A stretch of DNA of 64,000 nucleotides from Craterostigma plantagineum (Eukaryota > Streptophyta > Magnoliopsida > Lamiales > Linderniaceae): positions 1,426,001 to 1,490,000 of the forward strand of contig JAPQWV010000001.1 of the NCBI GenBank assembly GCA_027422505.1, given 5' to 3'. Under the pieces are notes generated by a model. That model searched no databases and was not told the origin of the DNA. It was given only the letters and a program-made list of their open reading frames with translations. Positions 1 through 11,623 of the stretch are shown in pieces. The position numbers and the translations under genes are program-made. Position 1 is the stretch's first letter. Each line of letters begins with the position of its first letter.

Positions 1-1764
1 TAGCGCATATAAGCTGTCTTACCACATGGTGTCCAATCAACAAGGTATAGTTTAATTAATGAGAGAAATTCTAATTCTTTTACCAACATATACCCCCTTG
101 ACTTCGACTCTAATTCTTTCACCAACATATACCCATCTATGATTTTGCTTGCTATACTATTTAATGAGAGAAATTCTAAACGAATGAAGTGTTAAATTAA
201 TCATTTGATGGGCTCTAATATCATTTTGGGAGCACGAACATTATGATTTGCTCAGAGTGTTGTAGTAGATTGTTAGGGATATCCAACATTTTCATTGTAC
301 TACTATAAAATCAATCTTTTGCTATTCCTTTTTGTAATATTGTTTTGTACGTTTATTAAAAAGCTTCACCTGCTGGCGCTGGGGGAAATGATGCTGCCGG
401 TAAAAAATCGTCGATGGGAATGCAAGCTTTCCTCTTTAACTTGGCTATTATTATCTCATCATCATTTTATTAAATTTTATCCGGACCATTATGATTCTCA
501 CCTCAACACATCATCTGTTGAGGAGTATATGAGGCGCTACTTTGATGATCACCCATTATTATCCTGTCCCACTTTTGTTGTGTCGTTGATTCGATGAGTT
601 GTAATAATATGTATGTTTATGGAATAATATGCTGCATTTATGCGATAAATAAAGCCAAGTGTCACATTGGTTTCCCCAAACGGATAACGTAATAAACTCG
701 TATGAGCTGCTGTTAAAAAGGAGGCAAAACGATAAACGAAGTCCATCCATACAAAGGGTTGCTTCAGTTCAAAGAAATCTTAATTTCATTAAAATCGTGC
801 CCTTTGCATATAAATACGTGAAGCTGATCTGTGTAAAAAAATAAAATAATATATGTGAAGAACCTCAATTCCATAAATCCGAAAATAACGCTCAAATGCG
901 CTGCGCCACAAGGTCTTTGCACCTTTTGCCTCGAAAAAGAGCTTGTTTTCACAACTGTTCACGTGAAACTAAAGTTATTTAATTTTGTGCAACGTTTATA
1001 AATGAATTGTTTGGTATTCGATTCCGTTTTGTGTCTCGGAAATGGTAAAATCCAAGAAAAATTAGGTCATTTGAGGCCCATGACTTGTAGACTCTCTTTG
1101 CATCTGGTAGAGTCATGCTTTCCCCACCTTATTGGAATTGAAAACCTCCAATGCCTTCAATGAATCGTAAAATATTTGAATAACTTACTTAGGTTATTAA
1201 ACCGAGCGTCTTCGTATTTTTTGTACGGGGGAAGACTCAACTAGGTCTCATTATCATTATTAGGGTTTATGACAACTTTTTTTTTTAAGATCACTTTCAT
1301 ATAAATGGATATGGTCTCAAGATCAACAATGCTCACTTATGTCGTCCGCTAAGTCAAGAAATAAGATAATCACTCGGCAATAATGTTCATAGTGCGAAAC
1401 AGCAAATATAATTTCTATCACACCAATCACAATTAATGAATATAGTAAAGGTGAGAAGCAATCAACCAAGAACATAAACTTTCATTGAGTTATGATGATG
1501 GGAAAAGCACTACTTTAAAGTAACAAAGCAAGAACGTTCGATCATCATCAACAACCATCAAACCCTAATCAAAGCTTGCACCTTAAAAAAAAATCCCAAC
1601 TTTAATCTCAATCTAGCAAACAAGATAAATAATTCGAATCATCATCAAACAACATCAGATAAAATCAGAAGCAAAGCAACTAAAAGATCACAATCCTACC
1701 TCACGAATTGATCAAATTCCACCTTCAATTTCCATAGCAAAACGTTTAGACGAAAGGGTATAAA
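1..1764. other. AT-rich intergenic, no gene recognised
   Basis: No reading frame here resembles a known family. The longest frame (295-597, +, 100 codons) has no recognisable domain and I do not call it a gene. Near the left edge an 18-bp string (57-74) recurs at 162-179 and a similar tract at about 71-94 recurs at 110-133, so this is a small local duplication. The last few hundred bases before 1765 should be the 3' region of the AHL gene on the minus strand. Confidence 0.6.
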
Positions 1765-2667
1765 TCAAAACGGTGGCCGACCCGTCGCCCAAAAAGCCTC
1801 ACTCTGCTGCATCATGCTGAGATTCGAAGGCATCCCTTGAAACAACGAAGGGTCAGCATTATTACTAGCATCCAAAATCTGATGATGATCTTCTTCAACC
1901 ACGTTATTACCAGGCAAGCTATTACCGCCATTGTTGCCCTCATCTTCCTCGAGGGGCAACCTCTCATAAGCAGCATTGCTGAACGAAGCAGCCATCACAA
2001 TTACCGGCCCAGAAGCCACGAGCTGCCCCACCACGCCGCCGCCCACCACCTGGCCCTGACCGCCGGCCAGGTATATGGTCAGGCCCGTCGCCGCCGGCGG
2101 GGCGGGCGGAGGCAGAAACGACCCAGACAGAGACAAGATCTCGAACCTGCCGTGTAACGTCACCACTGCCCCAGCAGAAGAAGGCTGTCTGATGGTGACG
2201 TTGGTGACGTGTCCGCTCCCACTCATGACGCACACGCCACGCTGGCGTCTCCCGGCGAAGGTCGACAGGCACTCCATCAAGTCGCAGCCGTCGGAGACCT
2301 CCATTAGGTGGGTTCTGAGCGCGTTGGCGCTGTCGCGGGTGATTATGATTGGGGGCTTGGGCTTGTTCTTGGAGCCCGCCGGCCGACCTCTGGGACGGCG
2401 GTTGCTGCCTCCGGCGCTGTTGTTTCCGCCTCCGTCGTCGTTGTTTCCGGCGTTGAAGTTTCCTTCTCCGATGGTGGCTAGTTCTTGGTCGGGGTTGTTG
2501 CTGGGATCGAAATGGGGGTCGTCTTCGCGGTGGCGTTTCAGGGCGGCGCCTCCGCCACTGATGTCGCTTTGCTCGTCGTGGTGGAAGTTGTGGTGGTGGT
2601 GGTGGTGGGGTTGGAGGTTGAATTGGAACGGTGGAAGCGATGAGTGCTGCTGCCCATGTCCGTCCAT
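1765..2667 (-). CDS. AT-hook motif nuclear-localized protein (AHL, type I)
   Basis: Intronless, 300 aa. The start is the Met of MDGHGQQ at 2667; the in-frame Met 21 codons upstream begins a low-complexity stretch unlike the family. The order is a His/Gln/Asn-rich N-terminus with a His run (about residues 21-30), an acidic and Gly/Asn-rich linker, one AT-hook with the core RPRGRP followed by GSKNKPKPP (about 91-106), then a PPC/DUF296 domain (about 108-235) containing [16 protein letters not shown]. One AT-hook of this type, no introns and this PPC sequence place it with type-I (clade A) AHLs. Known family role: AHLs bind the minor groove of AT-rich DNA as PPC-assembled multimers and act with other transcription factors in hypocotyl growth, flowering and immunity. 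Which paralogue this is cannot be decided here. Confidence 0.93.
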   Translation of the reverse strand: MDGHGQQHSSLPPFQFNLQPHHHHHHNFHHDEQSDISGGGAALKRHREDDPHFDPSNNPDQELATIGEGNFNAGNNDDGGGNNSAGGSNRRPRGRPAGSKNKPKPPIIITRDSANALRTHLMEVSDGCDLMECLSTFAGRRQRGVCVMSGSGHVTNVTIRQPSSAGAVVTLHGRFEILSLSGSFLPPPAPPAATGLTIYLAGGQGQVVGGGVVGQLVASGPVIVMAASFSNAAYERLPLEEDEGNNGGNSLPGNNVVEEDHHQILDASNNADPSLFQGMPSNLSMMQQSEAFWATGRPPF

Positions 2668-4093
2668 TTTGTTTTCTGCTGAGGTTTTGTATTTACCTTT
2701 TTGAGATCTGACCTTAGATTTATATATCAAATCTGAGTAATCAGGTGAGGGAAAAACTGAAATATTTGAGAAAGATTGTATAGTGGAAATAGAGAAGAAG
2801 TGGACTTTAAAGGCTTCGTTTTTTTGTACTAGCTGTAGCTTTTTCTTGGCGAGCTTACTTTTGATTAGGGTTTTCTTTTCAACTAAAAAAGGGAGACATA
2901 TTCTTGTAAAGGAGGAACTACTTTGAGGACTAAGTGGATTTTCGAGGAGCTTTTGGTTAAGTTCTTCTCTGGTGCATATCTTTGAGAGAGTTATGAATAA
3001 AGAGTAGAAAGAGAGAGAGTTTGGTTCGGAGCTAGGTTATGGCAGATTTGATGGTTTGTGTCTCCTTAGATTTCAAAGGGTTATTTTGGATTAAGGTTTG
3101 ATTTTAATACAATGATAAAGACTCTCTCTCTCTCTTACCAAATTCAACTTCTCTTTGTCCTTATTGTACGAGCAGGTGTGTTGGTATCATGAATTAATAA
3201 AAGGAAAAGAAGCAGCATTACAATCTTTGCTTCATCACTATATATTTATATATAATTATTTTCAAGGTTTTAATTTATATTACAAAAGGGGGATTTTTCT
3301 TTGACGGAGGAAAGTGGGATTGGTTAAGGTTTTCGTGTATTTTATGGGTCATAGGTTACTTTTGGACTAACGTTAACTATTTTACAACAATGGTCTTATC
3401 CAGATTGGATTGTGATGCATAAATAAGTAAATGAGGCCACATTTAAAAATGAGTCTATATGGTTTTAATTATAACCATGGTGTTATCCGTATTGGGACAA
3501 AATATAATCAAACTAAGTTCAAAGTTAGATAAAAAAAATGCTCATCACTGAAGCAGCTATTGATCAGCCTTAATATTTTAAGAGGGGCGTTTTGTTTGTA
3601 TAAATATCAAACATCTTTATACAATTACTAACCTGGAACTTTTGTATGAGACCGATATAACTACCTCAACCTACATGGAAAAACTTATAATAAATAGTTG
3701 GATCAAGAGAGGAAGTTTATATTTCATTCAATTCGCAACTTGTCTCTCTAGATCTATGTAATATATATAATCTAGGAATCACCCGACATGACATTAATGT
3801 TGACATATAAATTTCAGAGCCGTAACGACGAGATGAGGAGCAGTCCTCGAAAATAATATTGAACAGTTCAAATAATAATAAGAAGGGAAAATATCTTAGA
3901 GAAAAATACATGTAATTGACTCCCACCAATTAAATGAATCATAATTAAAAGTTATGTCGTCGAACATATTTTCACCATACTAAGCTAGTCGACGACGACT
4001 CAGGTCGGTTTATGGGAGGAATCTAATATGTAATGTGTATAAACACTAGCTGTCAATGCTAACAATAACATGAGGACTTTAATGCAACAACGT

Positions 4094-4173
<80 letters not shown>

Positions 4174-4182
4174 GAGAGAGAG
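4094..4182. repeat. (GA)n microsatellite
   Basis: An almost pure GA dinucleotide run of about 89 bp with one AAAG interruption at the start and one GC interruption near 4161. It opens spurious Arg-Glu and Leu-Ser frames on both strands, which are not genes. A polypurine run of this length is likely to vary in length between individuals. Confidence 0.95.
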
Positions 4183-4534
4183 TTTTCCAACTCCAAGAAG
4201 CACACATCACATGGATCAGCAAAAACAATGTCCTCCCTTATCTTCTTCTAACATACGTAGCTGTCACACAAATTTATTAATTCGATGCCCTTTTGCTAAC
4301 TTTAGATGCACGTTTGTGAAGTATATAAGTGTGAGAGAGATTCAATTATTTATCCAAGAAACACATGCATTAAGCATCTCAAAATGGCCAAGCAAAGGAA
4401 ACAACGGTTCAATTCCGACGAGTTGTAGGGGCCCACATCTTGGTAAATGGACACGTGTCACCTCCCCCGCGTTCTAAGGGTCTCTTCATTGAATAGTTCA
4501 TATACTTTCGCCTAGCTGATGATTCGCATATAAT

Positions 4535-4556
4535 TTTATATATATATATATATATA
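4535..4556. repeat. (TA)n microsatellite
   Basis: A short uninterrupted TA run in AT-rich intergenic DNA, with no gene nearby. Confidence 0.8.
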
Positions 4557-6019
4557 TTTATTGCTGTATATTATTGTTCCTTGGTTGGTGCCCATTTATG
4601 TTCTTGGATCTATTATAAAACTTTAGTTGCAAAAGATCATCATATACAAATGTATATATCAATTATACGAATTTAACATGACCTTTTTTTTAGAAAAAAA
4701 AGGGGGGTACTCTCTTATTAATACTTTGTTGTAACGAAAAACTGACGTTTTACTGAATTTGATTTTATTTTTTTCCATCAAAACCTAATTTGGTTGATAG
4801 CGAACAAATCTTAAAGGCGAGCGTTGACCGTGCACGGAAACCCTAAAAAGATAAATGTGTCATCTCTCTCGCTATTATTCACGCGTGGGAATCGCTGACA
4901 ATTTAACAGTACACTGCTCTAACTAACTTTTCTAATTAAAATTACCGGGTCTTGTTAACGTTATTTATTATTTTTATTCCTAATTTTTGTTAAGACCATT
5001 CTTTTACACATATGCGAAAAGATAAAACTGAAACTCGTTCACGGAACCCCTACAAATGTAACGAGACCACTGTTATAACTAATCTAAATTGCGCAGTCAT
5101 ACGCGTCTTCTATATCATTTATAAATGCATTTATTAATTATTAAGTAATAATTACTTAAAAAATATAAGGGTAAATTTACAGTATAAAATAAAATGTAGT
5201 TGGTGGTTTTCTTTTAATTAAATATTATTATTATTTAATTTATTTTAATTGACAGACTAAACTTACGGTTTATGTCAACCTTATCCACTTACTAAAATAG
5301 TATAGATGCAACCAAATTGAATAGCATGCTGGGCCCATAATCTTTTTGGGCTTAAATAACCAGAATGTTTCATGGCTTCTTCGTTACATGGAGATATAAG
5401 AACTCACCCAACACGTTTGTCATGGAAATGAACTCATGGTTGAGGATTGAATAACACCATAAGCCATTAGGCCAACCAATGGGAACATAAGACTTGTCGA
5501 TTAGCTTTGTTCAATTTTTAATATCAGCAAGTTTCCGAAAGTTTCAAACCATTTAGTTTTCATTATTTTATATTCCGTTTTATCTGTATACATATAAATT
5601 TGTCTGTGTGTGAATGATTTGACAACGATACACGGCCGGCAGAAAACCGTTGAAAATAAAATTAGTTGAGCTTATGAAGACACATGCCACGAATTAAGTA
5701 GAACAAAGGTCCACATAATTGACTAACATCTTACTTTAATTAATGTTTAAAAAAGGAACAAATTAATAAACGTGGACCAAGTCCAACTGTTAAACTCGCA
5801 TGAGATGAGAAATGAATCATCCATTTGGCACCGAAAGCAAGCATTAAAATATGCTGAATTGTGCTTGTGTAACGTTCAGAATGATATCATAGTGTTTAAC
5901 CTAATCTTGGATTTGCTTGTGTACAAAGAAATATCTAATAATGATCAAGAAATAAACCACTCCTAATTACAAATGTGGGCCTCCATTAGAACATTTTTTT
6001 ACAAGTGCACTAGATATTG

Positions 6020-6415
6020 GAAGGGGCTTTCAGGCACCCCATAAATTACATTTGGGTTCCATGCCCTTTGTCATAAAATCCGTAGTTTTAAGGACCCGAA
6101 TTTTGTAGCACCACTTCATTGTTCTGCAGTACCACTTCATTGTTCTGCAGTATTGTTCGGCAATACCACTTCATTGTTCGGCAGTACCACTTCATTGTTT
6201 TTCAATACCACTTCATTGTTATGCAGTACCACTTCATTGTTCTGGAATAACACAAAACGGTCATCCGATACCAGTTCATATACACTTTATAACACCTATG
6301 TAAATCTAGACCCTCATCTCTAAATTTTATAAAAATTGAGTCCTTAAAACTATGAATTTTATGACAGGTGTTTGAAACTTTTAAAATATATTTTGGGGCA
6401 TGACACGTAATTACA
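6020..6415. repeat. Dispersed 21-bp-unit repeat, copy A
   Basis: The core, about 6106-6247, is a tandem array of about six or seven units of roughly 21 bp resembling CAGTACCACTTCATTGTTCTG, with one partial unit near 6150. On both sides are shared flanks: a GGACCC-type motif (about 6093) and a 'ccttaaaactatgaatttta' type motif near 6341, then a GGGGC tract near 6394. The same flanks and units occur at 18978-19354, 27986-28376 and 50714-51649. The ends of this copy are degraded, and I cannot see a target duplication. It ends about 75 bp left of the LTR element. Confidence 0.7.
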
Positions 6416-6489
6416 TCGTATTGGAAATCATAATCTATGAAGATGCTCCAATCAACGAACACTATTACAAGCATATGATATGATCATAC

Positions 6490-6847
6490 TGTTGAAATAT
6501 AAACTTGATTTGGGCTTGGACTATTAAGAGGTGGATTTAATATTTGGGCTAAGGAGGATCACAAGCCCAAAATCTAGAAACTTACGGAAAATCTAGAGAA
6601 CTCCATAGAACTCTATGGAACCTTATAGAACCTAGATATTATTAGGGAGTATTCTAGAATTGTGATGTGTTGGCAAAATCTTAAGGTGGTAGAAACTAGT
6701 ATAAATAGGGGGTGAGGTCTTAACATTTGTATCGAGCAAAATCAAGCAAGTAAAAATCAAATCAAGTGTTGTATAAAGCCTCTTCCTCTAAACACTATCC
6801 TTCGATATCAAGTTCCTCCCTTCCGATATAAACCCCAATTTCCAACA
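6490..6847 (+). repeat. 5' long terminal repeat
   Basis: Starts TGTTG and ends CAACA, matching the copy at 8897-9255. A TATA box (TATAAATA) is at about 6700-6707, so U3 is about 230 bp and transcription should start shortly after it. Differences from the 3' LTR are about ten, all after roughly position 250 of the repeat. Confidence 0.95.
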
Positions 6848-6879
6848 AAGTGGTATCAGAGCTAGAAAATCCTAAGGCG

Positions 6880-8072
6880 ATGGCGAGCGGCATGGTTCCC
6901 TTCCAAGTTCCGACACTCAACAAGAGCAACTACGACAATTGGAGTATCAAGATGAGGGCGCTCCTCGGATCACAAGACGTATGGGATATCGTGGAGAAAG
7001 GCTACGTCGAGCCGAAGAACGAAGAAACCCAATCTCAAACTCAAAGGATAGTTTGAGAGAATTGCGAAAGAGAGACAAGAAAGCTCTCTACCTAATCTAT
7101 CAAGGATTAGATGACGACGCTTTCGAGAAGATTTCGGAAGCAAAGACCGCCAAGGAAGCATGGGAGAAGCTTCAAACATCGTATAAAGGAGCGGATCCGG
7201 TAAAGAAGGTACGTCTTCAAACTTTAAGAGCCGAGTTTGAAGCCTTGCATATGAAACAAGATGAAGTTGTGTCGGACTACTTCTCAAGGGTATTAGCAAT
7301 AGCTAATCAACTAAAAAGGAATGGTGAGAAAATTGATGATGTTAGAATCATGGAGAAAATTCTTCGCTCGTTAGACCCGAAGTTTGAGCACATCGTAGCC
7401 ATCATAGAAGAAACTAAGGATCTAGAAAAAATGACGATGGAGCAACTATTGGGCTCATTGCAAGCTCATGAAGAGAAGAAAAGGAAGAAGGAAGGGATAG
7501 TAGAACAACTACTTAAGTTGCAAGTTGATTCTGCAAAAGAAAGGGAAAATGAGGAAAAATATCAAGGGCGAGGCTACAGGCAAGGATATAGAGGAGAACG
7601 AGGCGGAGGCCATGGACACAAATACGAACGAGGTTGGAGATCGGACAACGACGACCAAGATAATCATAAAGGAAAAGATTATTCCACAAAAGGCTACTGG
7701 AGAGGTAACTCAAGATCAAGGTATGACAAATCACATATTAAGTGCTATAATTGTCAGAAATTCGGACATTACGCTTCCGAGTGTCGAGCCGGTAGAATCA
7801 GTAAAGTAGAAGAGAGAGCTAACTACATTGAAGAGAAAAATCAAGAAGAAGAGATTCTACTACTAGCCCACAAGGATATTGAAATAGACGAATGCAATGA
7901 GTGGTACCCGGACACCGGTGGGAGCAAACGCATGAGTGAAAATAGAAGCATGTCCATAGAGTTTAATAAGTTAGTGAGTGACGATGAGGATTTTGGAGAA
8001 GATCATAACATCCCGGTGGAAGATAACAATAACATTCTCAGTCAAGAGGTGATGCTCAGCAATGAAGAATAA
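6880..8072 (+). pseudogene. Copia gag with zinc knuckle, one-base frame break
   Basis: Gag begins at MASGMVPFQ (6880), after the primer-binding site. It reads through the DUF4219/UBN2-type region (NKSNYDNWSIKMRALLGS) and then hits a stop near 7056. The rest of gag continues in another frame from about 7050 to 8072: UBN2 core, basic linker, CCHC zinc knuckle CYNCQKFGHYASEC (about 7743-7784), and a protease start (WYPDTGGSKRM, about 7902). The break fits loss of one base in the short A run at 7043-7045. The protease is cut off after the DTG motif plus about 45 diverged residues. Family role: Gag packages the element RNA into virus-like particles. This copy cannot make full-length Gag unless the break is a sequencing error. 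Confidence 0.85.
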
Positions 8073-8087
8073 TTCGAAGAAAATAGC

Positions 8088-8873
8088 ATGGAGAAACCAA
8101 CGGCAGAGAAGACAAGAGAAGAGGTCAATACCCTACTAGGATTACTCCCTGCGGGATCTGGAGAAGGCGAAAACTCAATTGAGGGAGTCTCACACTTCAA
8201 GAGCCAACAAGAAATTCCCAAGGTAACTGAAAATCAAAACAATCAAACTTTCATTTGTCTCTTTGCAGATGGTGGGCCGATGAGGTTTCCAGACGCTAAG
8301 GACGAGAAAGATATCATGCATGAGAAAATTAAAGATATCAAAAAAACGGAGATACGGGAGTTAAGACCAATTCAAGTATGGCCCAAAGGAGAAGGTGAAA
8401 GAAATACAACAAGCTTGGCGTCTGAAGGCTACAGTAAAGAAGCAGATATCGGCTATCACGAGAATAATGGGAGAATACACCAAATGCATATGATGTCTCC
8501 TCTCGAACATGGAGTTCTTGAGAAAGATACCTACATGAAGCAACTACAAGAATATGAAGCAACGAATGAGATGAAGAACCCACTACGTGGATTGGAAAAA
8601 TCAGCAAGAGCTTGGAACTCAGGAATCAACAGGTACCCCCGCAAGAGAAACAAGGTTAAGGAATTGGAAATGCAACAGAAGAAGCCAAACAAGATTCTCT
8701 GGGGTGACAAGTCGGCAATAACATTATCTAAGTATCCAGTTAGCCATGACCGAAGAGAGCGCATTACACGGAAGGAAGTGAAGCTGGAATACGTGAAGTC
8801 TAAGGATCAAGTACCCGATATTTCACCAAGCCATCGAAGAAGGAACACCCTCGACTATGAAGTTTGCTCGTAA
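8088..8873 (+). CDS. Open frame derived from collapsed Copia pol
   Basis: A 261-codon uninterrupted frame ending just before the polypurine tract. It keeps recognisable islands of Copia pol in the right order. They are the lead-in to reverse transcriptase (CLFADGGPMRF), fragments of the RT palm region (EGYSKEADIGY, GRIHQMHMMS, LEKSARAWNSGIN) and of RNase H (DKSAITLSKYPVSHDR, KEVKLEYVKSKDQVPDI). Integrase is absent, and the RT catalytic YVDD segment is deleted. Despite many internal deletions no stop codon interrupts it. Whether it is translated, for example from a subgenomic RNA, is unknown. It cannot be catalytic as pol. I treat it as part of the mobile element rather than a host gene. Confidence 0.7.
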   Translation: MEKPTAEKTREEVNTLLGLLPAGSGEGENSIEGVSHFKSQQEIPKVTENQNNQTFICLFADGGPMRFPDAKDEKDIMHEKIKDIKKTEIRELRPIQVWPKGEGERNTTSLASEGYSKEADIGYHENNGRIHQMHMMSPLEHGVLEKDTYMKQLQEYEATNEMKNPLRGLEKSARAWNSGINRYPRKRNKVKELEMQQKKPNKILWGDKSAITLSKYPVSHDRRERITRKEVKLEYVKSKDQVPDISPSHRRRNTLDYEVCS

Positions 8874-8896
8874 TACCAAATCAAGTTTAAGGGGGG

Positions 8897-9255
8897 TGTT
8901 GAAATATAAACTTGATTTGGGCTTGGACTATTAAGAGGTGGATTTAATATTTGGGCTAAGGAGGATCACAAGCCCAAAATCTAGAAACTTACGGAAAATC
9001 TAGAGAACTCCATAGAACTCTATGGAACCTTATAGAACCTAGATATTATTAGGGAGTATTCTAGAATTGTGATGTGTTGGCAAAATCTTAAGGTGGTAGA
9101 AACTAGTATAAATAGGGGGTGAGGTCTTAACATTTGTATCGAGCAAAATCAAAGCAAGTATCAAATCAATTGTTGTAATACAAAGCCTCTTTCTCTAAAC
9201 ACTAAGCCTTCGATATCAAGTTACTCCCTTCCGATATAAACCCCAATTTCCAACA
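8897..9255 (+). repeat. 3' long terminal repeat
   Basis: Mirror of the repeat at 6490-6847, starting TGTTG directly after the polypurine tract and ending CAACA before the CATAC target duplicate. The first 250 bp are essentially identical to the 5' copy. The remainder carries several substitutions and small indels. Confidence 0.95.
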
Positions 9256-9575
9256 CATACGACATTTGGACCATAATGACCTCAGCTCACGAAACAAACT
9301 CAGTTACCATAATTCGATGAAAGCTATGAACCTAAAAAACATGCAAGGAGCTACGAAGTATAATGGACTTGGATTAAGATTCACCAACGCTGGAGAAACA
9401 TGTTCAGAAAAAAACCGTGGAAGAAGAAGAGTTGTCATCTCCACAATTTACAATAAATAAAAAAAGAATCGATCTGATGAATTCGCCCAAAGAATTCAAA
9501 ACAATAGTATAACGTAAGAACACTTCATCCCCTCAACAATCCCATATCAAAGAACACTTTTTTCTTTCTGGTATC

Positions 9576-10616
9576 TCACTTCTTCGACCTCTTCTTCGCC
9601 TCGCTATAAAGAACCACACCCATTACAGTAATTGCAAATCCAAACATGCCCATAACAGTAACTGGGTTTCGAAAGATCAAAACAGAGACAATGGCCGCCA
9701 CGGCTGCCTTCGCATTGCCAAGAACTTGGAGGGTCAGCGCACTAGTGTGTTTAGTCACCAAGAAATTCGTCAGATTCACCAAGTAAGCCACCGTGGCGTT
9801 GGCGAAAAGCAAGAACACCATGAATCCATCGCCCTTTCCCTTCTCAAGCGTTTCTACAAACACGTTGCCTTCAATGTACAGCGTGAACGGCAGCAGAACC
9901 ATGGCGGCAATTGGAGCCATGTACAGCAGAAGGTTCATCGAGTGCAGTTTCTCAGATTCCGAAGTGAGCAAAATCCCCTGAACCACCGACTTCAACGCCC
10001 GGCCGGCGGTCGATCCGACGCACATCAAGAATCCGAATAGGTGGAACAATGGCTCGCTGTTGCTGGCCAGGACGATGCCTATCACGACGGGGATTAGGGC
10101 GAGGTAGACCTCGCCGGACTCCCTCTTGAAGGTGATGGCGAAGGCGAATATTGCGGTGAAGAACGGCGTCGTGGCGCCGATGGCTTGGTTGAAGGAGACG
10201 GGGAGGTACCTCAAGGAGGTGTTGCCGCAGACGACGGAGAAGCAGAAGATGACGCTCAAAGCTAGGATCTTTAGGAACTGCCGGCGACTGTGTATCGGCT
10301 GGAAGGGGACGATCTGCAGCCACTTGATCGCCGCCAGGCTATAGGCGGCGCACGACAGCATGTGAATCATAGTGAGGAAAATGGGGTATCTGTAGCCGTA
10401 GAAGCTGAGAAGGTACTTGTTGAGGAGAAGGACTCCTATGTTGGAGAAGTACCACGATGCGATGATCGCCGCCGTCAAAATGCTCGGAGAGATTGCATTT
10501 TTCTGGCGAATCTCCGCCGTGGGCGTGTTCGGCAGGTCTACGATTTGGTGAAGTTCGTTGGGTTCTAAGCGTGGGTTGCTTCCTCTTCGCGTCGTCCATG
10601 ATTGAGCTTCGACCAT
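9576..10616 (-). CDS. Golgi-type nucleotide-sugar/TPT family transporter
   Basis: Intronless, 346 aa, start [11 protein letters not shown]. The N-terminus is cytosolic and hydrophilic (about 1-45). About ten hydrophobic segments follow, as in the triose-phosphate/nucleotide-sugar transporter (TPT/EamA) fold. Conserved stretches include [21 protein letters not shown] (about 57-77), [20 protein letters not shown], and the C-terminal lysine-rich tail AKKRSKK, of a kind seen in Golgi/ER residents. Sequence and single-exon structure resemble the Arabidopsis At1g12500/At3g11320 group, in which UDP-uronic acid transporters (UUAT) are found. The likely role is moving an activated sugar into the Golgi lumen in exchange for UMP or similar, for wall polysaccharide synthesis. 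The substrate cannot be read from sequence. Confidence 0.9.
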   Translation of the reverse strand: MVEAQSWTTRRGSNPRLEPNELHQIVDLPNTPTAEIRQKNAISPSILTAAIIASWYFSNIGVLLLNKYLLSFYGYRYPIFLTMIHMLSCAAYSLAAIKWLQIVPFQPIHSRRQFLKILALSVIFCFSVVCGNTSLRYLPVSFNQAIGATTPFFTAIFAFAITFKRESGEVYLALIPVVIGIVLASNSEPLFHLFGFLMCVGSTAGRALKSVVQGILLTSESEKLHSMNLLLYMAPIAAMVLLPFTLYIEGNVFVETLEKGKGDGFMVFLLFANATVAYLVNLTNFLVTKHTSALTLQVLGNAKAAVAAIVSVLIFRNPVTVMGMFGFAITVMGVVLYSEAKKRSKK

Positions 10617-10883
10617 CGCTTGATTTTTTTAATTTTTTATGTTAGCTACAAATGATAAGAACGAAGAAGGAAAGAATAGGAAGGAAAGATCGTATTGCTT
10701 GATTAGTATCTTTGAGTATTGGAGAAGAGATAAGATGGTTGGGTTGGGTTGGATCTGAATGTACGGTGCAGATTTAGATTTGGCGAAGAAGAGAATGCGT
10801 GAGCCGTTGGATATTTGTTTAGGACATATTATTAGATTTGGGGCTTGTGGGTCCCACACCAGAGTATCGGCACTGTACCTCAT

Positions 10884-11623
10884 TACAGTTGACTGTGTCC
10901 CATAATATCTGAACTAACTACATTAGCAAAACAAAAGATTTGACCTTTGACTTGATACGATGCTGTGAAATTGTTTTTGTTTCGTTTGGTTTGGTATCGC
11001 GCAAAATTGATAGTTTGACGTGAAACGACGACTATGCGATGAGCTATAAATCTACTCAGCGCAAAAAGAAAATAAAGAAGAATAAATAAATTCCAAGCCA
11101 TGTGACGCAAGATTAGCAGGTTGTGCAGCAGTAGCTGTAATCATCGATCAAGAACCTGATAAAGATTTTGACTTTGGCCCTGTTTTTCGGTATCTCCTCT
11201 TCCCACCCAGGCGAGTTCTCTGAATTATGGGATTGCGGTTTCAGATAAACTGTTCGATAGAATGCCACACAGAGTGAAGTTTTTTGTGTGTTGTTCCATT
11301 TGGTAAGCGTGCAATAAAGATGTCAAAAATATAAAGGTTTCGTGGGAAATCTTGTACAAGTTTCTATCTTTTGTCTGTGTTACGTGGGTTATCTGTAGTA
11401 ATAGACTGCAAATTATTTATTCTTGTAGCAAATTACCATTGGCAGGCAGGTCAGTTTGCTGTTACATTTCGCAGTTATCACTTTAGTTCATGACCTTTTT
11501 AGGTGCAGCCACTATTCTGTGGAGTTCCTTCACTATTTATTAGGCGGCTACTTGCGAGTTGTTCTTTACACGAACCAAAATATTTCATTTATCTCAATTT
11601 ATGGTATTTCATTTCGAGAGAGC
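10884..11623. other. Intergenic, nothing recognised
   Basis: The first part is the upstream region of the minus-strand transporter gene. I see no gene, RNA or repeat with clear boundaries up to the MITE at 11624. The frame at 10883-11110 (-) has no family resemblance. Confidence 0.5.

Larger units (their letters stand above)
2731..6015. other. Gene-poor intergenic with microsatellites
   Basis: No convincing gene. The first several hundred bases lie upstream of the minus-strand AHL gene and should hold its leader and promoter, including TA-rich sequence near 3238-3256. Further on there are a long GA run and a TA run (listed separately). A telo-box-like AAACCCTAA sits near 4839 next to a TTGACC W-box-like site near 4823, but no gene start is close enough to assign them. 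The frame at 5772-5966 (+, 64 codons) has no recognisable features. Confidence 0.5.
6490..9255 (+). mobile_element. Short Copia-type LTR retrotransposon (gag-only, TR-GAG-like)
   Basis: A complete element of about 2.77 kb. It has two LTRs of about 358 bp beginning TGTTGAAATA and ending TTTCCAACA, and a perfect 5-bp target duplication, CATAC, at 6485-6489 and 9256-9260. A primer-binding site TGGTATCAGAGC, complementary to initiator tRNA-Met, is at 6851-6862. The polypurine tract is just before the 3' LTR (about 8886-8896). The interior holds a Copia gag with a zinc knuckle, a protease stub, and a collapsed pol frame without integrase or an RT catalytic core. Autonomous Copia elements are about 5 kb, so this is a deletion derivative of the kind described as TR-GAG. 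The LTRs are nearly identical over their first 250 bp, so insertion is fairly recent. It must have moved with enzymes supplied in trans. Confidence 0.93.

Noticed and set aside
295..597. 100-codon frame (+) beginning MYYYKINLLLF
   Set aside because: No family resemblance, AT-rich codons, no upstream signals or splice context that would make it a gene.
2075..2704. 209-codon frame (+) in the AHL region
   Set aside because: It is the antisense shadow of the GC-rich AHL coding sequence.
4070..4477. 135-codon frame (+) with a long Arg-Glu run
   Set aside because: The run comes from the (GA)n microsatellite; nothing else supports coding.
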